From Pedosphaera sp. (GTDB lineage Bacteria; Verrucomicrobiota; Verrucomicrobiia; Limisphaerales; SIAT01): DNA of 6,360 bases. This document shows positions 1-5,805 of the stretch, in pieces (position 1 is the stretch's first letter; the number at the start of each line of letters is the position of its first letter). A program made the position numbers and the translations under genes. The stretch is taken from the NCBI GenBank assembly GCA_009691645.1, contig SIAT01000106.1, positions 1 through 6,360 of the forward strand, given 5' to 3'. The notes beneath the pieces are model-generated. The model searched no databases. It was not told the origin of the DNA and saw only the letters and a list, made by a program, of their open reading frames with translations.

Positions 1-758
1 AAAGGCTCCATCACTTCCTTTGTGGTGAAAGAGCCGGCGGCCAGCGTTTTGGCCGCCGTGTCTGTGGCGGTCACGTTCTCACTGACAATGGAGCCGGCAG
101 CAACCTTCAAGCCGCCGTTGTCGGTCGTGGCCCACGTGCCGGCGTTGGTGCGCCAGAGGTCCACGGAAGTCTTGTAGCTCGTGGCGGCCGTTTTGTAGCC
201 GTCCTTGGTCACCTGCCACGCATCGGCGGTGAGTTTCCAAGCGTCGGTGCCGGCGTTGATGGCGCTCTTGTACACGGCGGCATTCAGGTTAATACCGGCC
301 ATCGCGAAGGTGACGCCTTCGGAATCCACGGTGACGGGGATGGTGTCCGTGGAGAAGAGTGTCACGCCGTTGTACGCCTGATCGGCAGAAGCAGCGACGT
401 AGTCCTTGAGCTGGGCAAATTCCTGGTTGTACAGCGCGCGGTCTTCGTCGGACTTGGTGGTGTCCTGTGCAAGCATGGCCAACTCGCCCATGCGTCGGAA
501 GGCTTTATCCACCGTCTTCAAAAAGCCGTCCTGAGTCTGAGTGAAGGAGACGGCGTTGACGACGTTGTTTAGGGCGGCGTCGAGACGTTTGATTTGCGCC
601 TCCAATCGCGAGCTCACCGCCAAGCCGGCGGCGTCGTCGGAAGGGACGATGATCTTGGAGCCCGAGCTCAGACGCGAGAGCGACTTGGCGAGCTGGGCAT
701 TACTCACGTTGAGGTTGTTGGCCGTGGATTGGGCCTGGGTGTTTGTGTTGATGACCAT
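1..758 (-). CDS. fliC: Flagellin, N-terminal part (runs off the left edge)
   Basis: Structural subunit of the flagellar filament, exported by the flagellar type III system. The frame is open from ATG at 758 to the window edge (252 codons seen; the C-terminal D1/D0 part lies outside). It begins MVINTNTQAQSTANNL and continues with the classic flagellin D0/D1 signature: LSRLSSGSKI near residues 27-36, then SDDAAGLAVSSRL (40-52), a helix ending in the GELAMLAQDTT region (91-101), and the D1 closing motif YNGVTLF (129-135). R89, E92 and L93 align with the conserved RxxEL block of D1, so the usual protofilament contacts appear kept. From about residue 140 it enters the variable domain, which holds an array of aromatic heptads (174-215). 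It follows csrA by 24 nt and is the last gene seen of the fliW-csrA-flagellin operon. No Shine-Dalgarno sequence precedes the ATG. Family assignment is very sure; that it is the main flagellin is inferred. Confidence 0.95.
   Translation of the reverse strand, partial: MVINTNTQAQSTANNLNVSNAQLAKSLSRLSSGSKIIVPSDDAAGLAVSSRLEAQIKRLDAALNNVVNAVSFTQTQDGFLKTVDKAFRRMGELAMLAQDTTKSDEDRALYNQEFAQLKDYVAASADQAYNGVTLFSTDTIPVTVDSEGVTFAMAGINLNAAVYKSAINAGTDAWKLTADAWQVTKDGYKTAATSYKTSVDLWRTNAGTWATTDNGGLKVAAGSIVSENVTATDTAAKTLAAGSFTTKEVMEP
114..239 (-). repeat. Six tandem 21-bp/7-residue aromatic repeats inside the flagellin variable domain
   Basis: Flagellin residues 174-215 form six consecutive heptads, each starting with an aromatic residue: W174, W181, Y188, Y195, W202 and W209. 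The residue after the aromatic is K, Q, K, K, R and A, and small or polar residues (T, A, S, D, N, G) dominate the rest. Example units are WKLTADA, YKTAATS and WRTNAGT. The DNA units have diverged (TGG or TAC first codons, otherwise different codons), so this is an old or selected periodicity, not a fresh expansion. Whether it forms a helix face or strands cannot be told from sequence alone. Confidence 0.8.
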
Positions 759-782
759 AGTATTATGAGGGTTGTGCGACGG

Positions 783-1046
783 TTAGGAGCAGGGTTTGGG
801 TGCGACAGCGTGTGGATCTTTGGGTTTGTTATGTTTCAAGAGTTGCTCAACCCCCGGGCGTGTGAGGCCCGTGGCATTGCGGTTACTAGCAGTTATTTCC
901 TCGTACACTTCCTTGCGAAAAATGGGGATATCGATGGGGGCTTCGATGCCGAGCCGGACAGTTTCCCCCTCCACGCGCAGCACGCTGACGATGATTCGGC
1001 CGTCAATCACGATGCTTTCACTGGGTTTGCGGGAGAGGACAAGCAT
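783..1046 (-). CDS. csrA: CsrA, carbon storage/flagellin translational regulator with extended C-terminus
   Basis: Dimeric RNA-binding protein that blocks translation by binding GGA-containing hairpins in mRNA leaders. The 87-residue product opens MLVLSRKPSESIVI and has the full core: VRLGIEAP (30-37) and IFRKEVYEEI (42-51). The RNA-binding residues L4, R6 and R44 are present. N55, the residue shown in Bacillus CsrA to be needed for FliW binding, is also present, which fits the adjacent fliW. The protein is longer than the enterobacterial type (61 residues): about 30 extra residues after the core form a polar, Pro/Lys-rich tail ending in KPCS. Extended tails are known in FliW-controlled CsrA proteins. 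The ATG lies two bases after the fliW stop, so translational coupling is likely; a weak GGA lies about 8 nt upstream of the start. Flagellin follows 24 nt downstream. Confidence 0.96.
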   Translation of the reverse strand: MLVLSRKPSESIVIDGRIIVSVLRVEGETVRLGIEAPIDIPIFRKEVYEEITASNRNATGLTRPGVEQLLKHNKPKDPHAVAPKPCS

Positions 1047-1048
1047 GA

Positions 1049-1483
1049 TCAGTCCAATGGATGGCTCAGCGGCAAATCGCAGGCGTTATTCGGCACCACT
1101 TGGCGCGCGGCAAGAGTCTGGCGGTGATAAACAATCGGCCCTTTGAGGTTCACAGTCACCGCGCCATCTTTGTGACACACGGCGATGTTGAGCAGGACGG
1201 CGTCTGCGGCATCGCGCAAGCCCACGGATTCAGCATCCTCATCACTCAAATCAACACGATAATTGTTGGGAATATGGACGGAAGGTAGGACCAGGAAGGA
1301 AAGATGCAAATCGTCGAGACCTTCGAGCCATTGGTACGGAGCGAGATCCGGCGGCGAGATCAAGCGGAACCGCTTGCTCGATTCGAACCCGAGCAGACCG
1401 GTGGGGAACACCAGTTCGATGGCGTCTCCCTCGAGGGCCAGTGGCGCCTCGATCTCTCCGCAGGTTTTATCCAATGTCAGCAT
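1049..1483 (-). CDS. fliW: FliW, flagellar assembly factor and CsrA antagonist
   Basis: Cytoplasmic protein that binds either flagellin or CsrA; free FliW allosterically inactivates CsrA and so allows flagellin translation. The 144-residue product shows the family landmarks in order: GEIEAP near residue 9, FPTGLLGFE (26-34), PYQWLEGLDDLHLSFLVLP (49-67), VLLNIAV (97-103), TVNLKGPIVYH (110-120) and a QVVPNN...LSHPL ending. Length matches the family (about 140-155). The frame extends upstream to a TTG at 1525, but that TTG falls in the -24 element of the sigma-54 promoter at 1509-1524, upstream of its predicted transcription start, and would add a hydrophobic stretch unlike FliW. The ATG at 1483 is therefore chosen. 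Its ribosome binding site is poor (AGG one base before the ATG). First gene of the fliW-csrA-flagellin operon. Confidence 0.93.
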   Translation of the reverse strand: MLTLDKTCGEIEAPLALEGDAIELVFPTGLLGFESSKRFRLISPPDLAPYQWLEGLDDLHLSFLVLPSVHIPNNYRVDLSDEDAESVGLRDAADAVLLNIAVCHKDGAVTVNLKGPIVYHRQTLAARQVVPNNACDLPLSHPLD

Positions 1484-1508
1484 ACCTGTTAAAAGTCCGA
1501 GAACCGAA

Positions 1509-1524
1509 AGCAGCAGGCGTGCCA
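1509..1524 (-). promoter_or_regulatory. Sigma-54 (RpoN) -24/-12 promoter for fliW-csrA-flagellin
   Basis: On the minus strand the sequence TGGCACG, four bases (CCTG), then CTGCT matches the RpoN consensus TGGCACG-N4-TTGCW with one mismatch (C for the first T of the -12 box). The invariant GG (1523-1522) and GC (1511-1510) are separated by exactly 10 bp. Counting from the -12 GC puts the transcription start near 1498, giving a leader of about 15 nt before the fliW ATG at 1483. Sigma-54 control of mid or late flagellar genes is established in several phyla. An RpoN activator gene or enhancer site is not visible in this window. Confidence 0.75.
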
Positions 1525-1560
1525 AAGCATAACGCGGGTGGTTTCAGGCTTTTTTTCATC

Positions 1561-1586
1561 AAAAAACCTCGTTTTAGAGGATTTTT
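1561..1586. terminator. Bidirectional terminator-like hairpin between the FHA gene and fliW
   Basis: CCTC (1567-1570), loop GTTTTA, GAGG (1577-1580), flanked by six A on the left (1561-1566) and ATTTTT on the right. Read on the minus strand the stem is followed by six T; on the plus strand by A then five T. The GC stem is only 4 bp, extended by A-T pairs beyond a mismatch, so termination would be modest. It lies downstream of the FHA gene and upstream of the sigma-54 promoter, where it would insulate the flagellar operon. Confidence 0.45.
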
Positions 1587-1673
1587 GGCCAGCCGCGTTC
1601 GGTTAATGAAGGCTGTTGAAGGGAAAAAACGGCTATGGGGCGGGAAAAAAGCCCCCGACTGAAGAATTCCAGC

Positions 1674-1973
1674 TTAAGCCGGCAAATCGAACCGCAGGGT
1701 GGTTTCGCCCACCTGCAGGATGTCGCTACTGGTCAGCGGCGCTTTGCCGTTGAGCGGCTGGCCGTTGAGTAGTGTGCCGTACTTGCTGTGCGAATCTGCC
1801 GCCCACCATTGCCCGTCCTCCTGCCAGACGCGGGCGTGCACGCGCGAAACGGTCGTGTCGGGACTGAGGTCAATCTGCACCCTCGTGCCGGCATTCGGCC
1901 GGCCGATGACGATGTTCGTCCCTTCGACGGTCTTGATTCGCCACTTGCCTTGGTATTGTAGGTTTACCTGCAT
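1674..1973 (-). CDS. Small stand-alone FHA-domain protein
   Basis: A forkhead-associated domain binds phosphothreonine peptides and commonly reads the output of Ser/Thr kinases. The 99-residue product is essentially one FHA domain: GRPNAG near residues 24-29 (R25), SRVHARV (43-49, with the S-x-x-H motif S43 and H46), and YGTLLNG (65-71, N70) followed by a VGETTLRF ending. The usual Asn just before the GT turn is Tyr here. No transmembrane segment or second domain is seen. The ATG at 1973 is preferred because AGGA lies four bases upstream and the FHA fold starts at once; an in-frame TTG at 2021 would add 16 residues without recognisable content. It is divergent from a Ser/Thr kinase whose start is 90 bp away, which suggests a kinase-reader pair. 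The target is unknown. Confidence 0.88.
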   Translation of the reverse strand: MQVNLQYQGKWRIKTVEGTNIVIGRPNAGTRVQIDLSPDTTVSRVHARVWQEDGQWWAADSHSKYGTLLNGQPLNGKAPLTSSDILQVGETTLRFDLPA

Positions 1974-2063
1974 CACGTCCTGCGGCGCCAACGAGGCCGC
2001 TCGCTCGGACACACAAGGCAAAAAAACTGGTAAAAAATCAATCTTGAATTAAAACCTTCCGAG
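1974..2063. promoter_or_regulatory. AT-rich divergent intergenic region, likely promoters of FHA and kinase genes
   Basis: The right half (about 2019-2056) is clearly AT-rich against GC-rich flanks, with A-tracts at 2020-2026, 2032-2037 and 2051-2054. It is the only place for promoters of both divergent genes. No confident -35/-10 pair could be picked out. A 6-bp inverted repeat (CTCGGA 2004-2009, TCCGAG 2058-2063) brackets it and may be chance. The kinase ATG has no clear Shine-Dalgarno sequence. Confidence 0.4.
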
Positions 2064-3167
2064 ATGAATCCCAACGGACCACCGCCCGGCGGAGACCTTT
2101 CTACCGCCGCCGAGACGCTCGCTCCCAGCCAGATGGTGGGTGGCGGGCGCTACACGCTGCTCTGGATGATCGGCCACGGCGGCAGCTCGATGCTCTGGCT
2201 CGCGCAGGATGAGCGCCTCGGCGAAACGGTCGCGCTGAAGTTTCTCCTGCCACAGACCGCCGCCGATCCGCGCATGCTCGCCAGCCTGCGTCAGGAGACG
2301 CTCAAGTGCCGACGGCTTGCCCACCGCAACGTGGTGCAGACCTACGATCTTTACGAGGCGCCCGGTGAGATGCCGTTCATCATCATGGAGCATGTGGATG
2401 GCCCCAGCCTCCACACGCTCCGGCTGGAGAAGCCTCATCAAGTGTTCACGTGGCAGTTCCTCGAGCCGATCGTGAAGCAGCTCCTCGAAGCGCTCGAGTA
2501 CGCCCACGGCGACGGCTTGGTCCACCGCGATCTCAAGCCGGCCAACCTCATCCTCGACCAACGCGGCCGCCTCAAGCTCGCCGACTTCGGCATCGCCGCG
2601 ATGGTGGATGATTTTTACACACGCGTGCTGAACCTGCGCGACCCGAGCGGCACGGTCACCTTCATGAGCCCGCAGCAAATGGAAGGCGCGCCGCCTGCGC
2701 CGCCGGATGACATCTACGCGCTCGGCGCCACGCTCTACGAACTGCTTACCGGCCAGCCGCCCTTTTACGCCGGAGACATTGCACATCAAGTGCGCCACGT
2801 CGCACCGCAGTCGATCCTCGCCCGCCTCCGCCAGCTCAAGCGCGCCCACGATCTGCCTGCTGTTGCGGCGGCGTTGATCATGGCCTGTCTGCAGAAGGAT
2901 TCGGTGCAACGCCCACAGACGCCGCGCGCCGTCGCCAAATGGCTCGGACTGCATCTGGGCAGCGAATATCTCGCGCCGCCGTACGCGCAGAACGACGGAG
3001 CGACGGCCTCGCACTGGCGGCTGACACGTGCCGGGCGGATGATCAAATTACCGCTGAAGAGGGAGCCGGTGCCGTCGGAACACTTCTGGTTTGTACTCTC
3101 CATCGCGCTCGCCCTGTTGCTGGTGGCGGCGTTTGTTTATTGGTGGGTGCGCATCCGCGCGCATTGA
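2064..3167 (+). CDS. Tail-anchored eukaryote-like Ser/Thr protein kinase
   Basis: Hanks-type kinase that phosphorylates Ser/Thr on partner proteins at the inner face of the membrane. In 367 residues it shows a Pro/Gly-rich start (1-28), a glycine loop (G37, G39, G40), the ATP lysine K59 in VALKFL, the helix-C glutamate E77, the catalytic loop HRDLKPAN (153-160) and DFG (173-175). The activation segment ends GTVTFMSPQQ (195-204), where SPQ replaces the common APE. D215 follows in DDIYALG. All catalytic residues are present, so it should be active, and it is an RD kinase probably switched on by loop phosphorylation. A juxtamembrane stretch leads to one hydrophobic segment (341-362), with only RIRAH after it, so there is no PASTA, repeat or other external sensor domain. 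Input must come from inside the cell, the membrane or a partner. The divergent FHA protein is a candidate substrate reader. Substrates unknown. Confidence 0.95.
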   Translation: MNPNGPPPGGDLSTAAETLAPSQMVGGGRYTLLWMIGHGGSSMLWLAQDERLGETVALKFLLPQTAADPRMLASLRQETLKCRRLAHRNVVQTYDLYEAPGEMPFIIMEHVDGPSLHTLRLEKPHQVFTWQFLEPIVKQLLEALEYAHGDGLVHRDLKPANLILDQRGRLKLADFGIAAMVDDFYTRVLNLRDPSGTVTFMSPQQMEGAPPAPPDDIYALGATLYELLTGQPPFYAGDIAHQVRHVAPQSILARLRQLKRAHDLPAVAAALIMACLQKDSVQRPQTPRAVAKWLGLHLGSEYLAPPYAQNDGATASHWRLTRAGRMIKLPLKREPVPSEHFWFVLSIALALLLVAAFVYWWVRIRAH

Positions 3168-3176
3168 TTTGCGCAC
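3147..3176. repeat. Inverted repeat over the kinase stop codon (possible weak terminator)
   Basis: GTGCGCA (3147-3153) and TGCGCAC (3170-3176) form a perfect 7-bp stem with a 16-nt loop that contains the kinase stop codon. It lies in the 22-bp gap and gene ends between two convergent genes. No T-tract follows on either strand, so intrinsic termination is doubtful; in GC-rich DNA a chance match is possible. Confidence 0.25.
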
Positions 3177-3189
3177 GCTGGGGCGCGGG

Positions 3190-3924
3190 TCACTTCGAGG
3201 TGAAGAACCGGTTGGCTTCTTCGAGAGTCTCCTTCGAACCGATGTCGAGCCAGAGGCCGGGCACCGTCCATGTGCGCACGGGCGTGCGCGGATGGAGCCA
3301 TTGCACGAGCCGGCCCGGTTGATCGGGATTGTTTCCTTCGGCGATGTATTGCCGGATGAGCGGGAGCGTGGCGCGCGGGTAATAATAGAGCGCGATGCCG
3401 ATGAGCGTGCTGGCTGGTTGCGCCGGCTTCTCCACGAAGCTGGTGATGCGGCCCTGCTCCACCGAAACCACGCCGTACTTTTTCGCCTCCTCGAGGCTTT
3501 TCACGTCGTACACGCCGAGCACGGGCGTGGTCTGCGCGCGGCAGAATTCGCCGAAGCCCGCGAGCCGTTCGCTGAAAAGATTGTCGCCGGCGACGACGAG
3601 CAGATCGTCGTCGAGTTGTTCCTGTGTCAGCACTAGATGCAGGTCGCCGATGGCGCCGAGCTTGTTGGTGTCGTCGGTCGTCCCGTCGTTGATGACGCGC
3701 AGGATTTCCCGCGCCGGGTGCGCCGCCGTCCATTGCTGGAAGTGCGGGGTGAACTTCGCGTTGGTCACTACGTACACGCGGTCGAAGTCGCCGATGGGCG
3801 CGAGCGCATTGAGCACGTGGTCGAGCATCGGCCGGCCGGCGACGGAGAGAAGCGGCTTGGGCTGATTCAGCGTGAGCGGGTAGAGCCTCGTGGCGTAACC
3901 GGCGGCGAGGACGATCACTTTCAT
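3190..3924 (-). CDS. Sugar-1-phosphate nucleotidyltransferase (NTP_transferase family)
   Basis: Transfers a nucleoside monophosphate from NTP to a sugar-1-phosphate, making an NDP-sugar for cell-surface or peptidoglycan metabolism. The 244-residue product starts MKVIVLAAGYATRLYPLT, the Rossmann-type nucleotide-binding signature, with the conserved lysine K23 in QPKPLL. GDN with metal ligand D114 (113-115), VEKP (164-167) and WLDIGS with the second Asp D227 (225-230) follow. At 244 residues it is shorter than RmlA-type thymidylyltransferases (about 290), closer to MurU-like and generic family members, so the sugar and base cannot be fixed. The start at 3924 overlaps the ptsI stop by four bases (ATGA), arguing for translational coupling; an upstream in-frame start at 3957 would add 11 residues before the conserved MKVIVLAAG and is rejected. 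It ends convergent with the kinase gene, 22 bp apart. Confidence 0.93.
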   Translation of the reverse strand: MKVIVLAAGYATRLYPLTLNQPKPLLSVAGRPMLDHVLNALAPIGDFDRVYVVTNAKFTPHFQQWTAAHPAREILRVINDGTTDDTNKLGAIGDLHLVLTQEQLDDDLLVVAGDNLFSERLAGFGEFCRAQTTPVLGVYDVKSLEEAKKYGVVSVEQGRITSFVEKPAQPASTLIGIALYYYPRATLPLIRQYIAEGNNPDQPGRLVQWLHPRTPVRTWTVPGLWLDIGSKETLEEANRFFTSK

Positions 3925-5729
3925 GTCGGCTTCTGGTCGAACAGATCCGGCGCGCACTGGCGCGCGAGGGCTTGGGTGCGGGCGAGGATCTCCGTGGTGG
4001 AATCGCAGTTCAGCGCAAACTCGGCGAGGGCTTTGGCTTCGCTCATTTTCAGCCGGCGAATGAGATGCTTCACCGGCGGCAACATCACGGGGGCGACGCT
4101 CAGTTCATCCACGCCGAGGCCGAGCAGCAGCGGCACGAGCACGGGGTCGCTGGCCATCTCGCCGCAGACGCCGGTCCAGATGCCGTTCCGCCGGCCCGCC
4201 TCGGTCGTCATCTTGATGAGTCGGAGGATGGCGGGATGTGTCGGCTCGTAAAGCGGTGCGGTTTTCTCGTTCAACCGGTCCACGGCGAGCGAGTACTGGA
4301 TGAGATCGTTGGTGCCGATGCTGAAGAACTTCACGCGTTTGGCGAGGGCGTCGGCGATTATCACGGCCGAGGGGATTTCGATCATCACGCCGATTTCGAG
4401 CTGTTCGTCGAAGGGCGTGCCGTTCGTGCGCAACTCGGCCTTGCACTCGTCGAGCAGGCCGTTGGCTTGCGCCAACTCGTCCACGCCGGAGATCATCGGG
4501 TACATCAGCTTCACGTTGCCCTCGGCGCTGGCGCGGAGGATGGCGCGGAGTTGGGCGCGGAAGATGTCCGGTTGATGCAGGCAGAAACGGATGGCGCGCC
4601 AGCCGAGCGCGGGATTCGACTCCGCCGGCGCATCGATGTAGGAGGCGAACTTGTCGCCGCCCAAATCGAGCGTGCGGATGATGACCGGATGCGGCTTGGT
4701 CGCAGCAGCCACTTGGCGGTACGACTCGTACTGTTCCTCCTCCGTCGGCATCGTGTCGCGGTTGAGGAAGAGAAATTCGGTGCGGAAAAGGCCCACGCCT
4801 TCGGCGCCGCATTCGCGTATCGAGCCACCCTCGGCCGCGCGCTCGATGTTGGCGGAGAGGATCACCCGCGCGCCATCGAGCGTGATGGCGGCTTGGTCTT
4901 TGAGGGCGAAGAGCTGGACGGCCTTGTCCGCCTGCCGGCGTTCGAGTTGGCCGTATTCGAAGAGCGTCTGGTCCGTCGGATTGATGATGACGACCCCGTT
5001 GTAGCCGTCGAGCAACACGTGGTCGCCCGTGGCGAGTTCCCTGGTCGCGTCCTTCAGCCCGACCACGGCGGGGATGCGCAGCGAGCGGGACATGATGGCC
5101 GTGTGCGAGGTCTTGCTCCCGGCGTCGGTGGCGAAACCGAGCACCTTGTTCCTGTCGAATTGCGCGGTGGTGGAGGGAGTGATGTCGTGGCTGATGAGGA
5201 TGCACGGCTCACGGAGATGGCGCAGGTCAATATGATCGGGGCGGCCGAGAAGATTGTTCAACAGGCGGCCGGCCACGTCGCGTATGTCGGTGGCGCGTTC
5301 GCGCAGATAATCGTCATTCACACTGGCCATCGCGTGCGCGAACTTCTCCGTCACCGTGTGGTAGGCGTGCTCCACGTTCATCTGCTCCTGCTGGATGAGC
5401 CGCGTCACCTCATCCAACATGCTGGGATCCTCGAGCACGAGCAGGTGGGCGTCGAAGATGTCCGCATCCTTCGCGCCAATGCTGTCGCGCACCTTTTCCT
5501 GCACCTCGAGGATCTGCTGACGCGTTTGGATGAGCGCCTGCTGCAATCGCTGCAGCTCGCCCGGCAATTGCGCCTCGGTCAGCGTGCGGCGCGGCGGCGC
5601 CTCGTCGTGCGGTCGGCCCAGCACAAGGATCTTCCCGCGGCACACGCCCGCAGAGGCAGGGATGCCGCGTAGGATTTTCTCTCCGGTTGGAATCTGGCTC
5701 GGCACGTCTCTTAGATTCTTTGGAATCAT
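3921..5729 (-). CDS. ptsI: Phosphoenolpyruvate-protein phosphotransferase (PTS enzyme I)
   Basis: Cytosolic enzyme that takes phosphate from PEP onto its own histidine and passes it to HPr, the first step of the phosphotransferase system. The 602-residue protein has normal enzyme I length plus an N-terminal extension of about 18 residues before ILRGIPASAGV. Seen in order: the HPr-binding helical region (about 60-160), the swivelling domain with active His209 in GSKTSHTAIMSR, the PEP-binding barrel with GLFRTEFLF (R316), RTLDLGGDK (R352), the metal ligands E451 (MIEIPSA) and D475 (GTNDLIQYS), and the catalytic Cys522 in GVCGEMA. All key residues are intact. The ATG at 5729 has AGG eight bases upstream. 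No HPr gene (ptsH) or sugar permease is adjacent, unlike the usual ptsHI order. The stop overlaps the nucleotidyltransferase start. HprK/nitrogen-type regulatory PTS use is possible but not shown here; there is no N-terminal GAF domain, so it is not PtsP. Confidence 0.97.
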   Translation of the reverse strand: MIPKNLRDVPSQIPTGEKILRGIPASAGVCRGKILVLGRPHDEAPPRRTLTEAQLPGELQRLQQALIQTRQQILEVQEKVRDSIGAKDADIFDAHLLVLEDPSMLDEVTRLIQQEQMNVEHAYHTVTEKFAHAMASVNDDYLRERATDIRDVAGRLLNNLLGRPDHIDLRHLREPCILISHDITPSTTAQFDRNKVLGFATDAGSKTSHTAIMSRSLRIPAVVGLKDATRELATGDHVLLDGYNGVVIINPTDQTLFEYGQLERRQADKAVQLFALKDQAAITLDGARVILSANIERAAEGGSIRECGAEGVGLFRTEFLFLNRDTMPTEEEQYESYRQVAAATKPHPVIIRTLDLGGDKFASYIDAPAESNPALGWRAIRFCLHQPDIFRAQLRAILRASAEGNVKLMYPMISGVDELAQANGLLDECKAELRTNGTPFDEQLEIGVMIEIPSAVIIADALAKRVKFFSIGTNDLIQYSLAVDRLNEKTAPLYEPTHPAILRLIKMTTEAGRRNGIWTGVCGEMASDPVLVPLLLGLGVDELSVAPVMLPPVKHLIRRLKMSEAKALAEFALNCDSTTEILARTQALARQCAPDLFDQKPT

Positions 5730-5805
5730 CTTGACCTAAACAAGCAAATTGTTCGCGCGCAGAAAACTGCTGCCTCCGCGCCGCGCCTGCGCTATCAATG
5801 AAAAG
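5730..5805. promoter_or_regulatory. Divergent spacer between ptsI and aroK
   Basis: The 76-bp gap must hold the ptsI promoter and, unless aroK is transcribed from further away, the aroK promoter too. TTGACC at 5731-5736 resembles a -35 box on the plus strand, but the sequence 17 bp further on is GC-only and no -10 is convincing. No operator or hairpin was recognised. Confidence 0.3.

Noticed and set aside
756..771. CATAAT box just before the flagellin ATG as a separate -10 element
   Set aside because: No -35 at 17 bp, and the start would fall on or within the first codon; no sigma-28 consensus was found either.
1484..1525. N-terminal extension of FliW to the TTG at 1525, giving a hydrophobic leader
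   Set aside because: The TTG lies in the -24 element of the sigma-54 promoter, upstream of its predicted transcription start, and FliW is cytoplasmic.
1637..1655. GGGGC/GCCCC hairpin with an A/T run downstream of the FHA gene
   Set aside because: The T-run lies in the loop, not after the stem, so it does not fit an intrinsic terminator on either strand.
1606..1662. Plus-strand 18-codon frame (begins MKAVEGKK) in the fliW-FHA spacer
   Set aside because: Very short, no ribosome binding site, and it runs through the poly-A and GGGGC/GCCCC composition of the spacer.
2004..2063. CTCGGA...TCCGAG inverted repeat as an operator between the FHA and kinase genes
   Set aside because: Only 6 bp with a 48-bp spacer; expected by chance, with no second copy seen.
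2049..3014. A 321-codon minus-strand frame opposite the Ser/Thr kinase
   Set aside because: Shadow of the kinase gene with low-complexity Arg/Ala/Glu/His composition and no recognisable motif.
3972..5672. A long plus-strand open frame of 566 codons opposite ptsI
   Set aside because: It is antisense to an intact enzyme I gene, rich in His/Arg/Ala/Glu as expected from a GC-rich shadow frame, and shows no domain signature.
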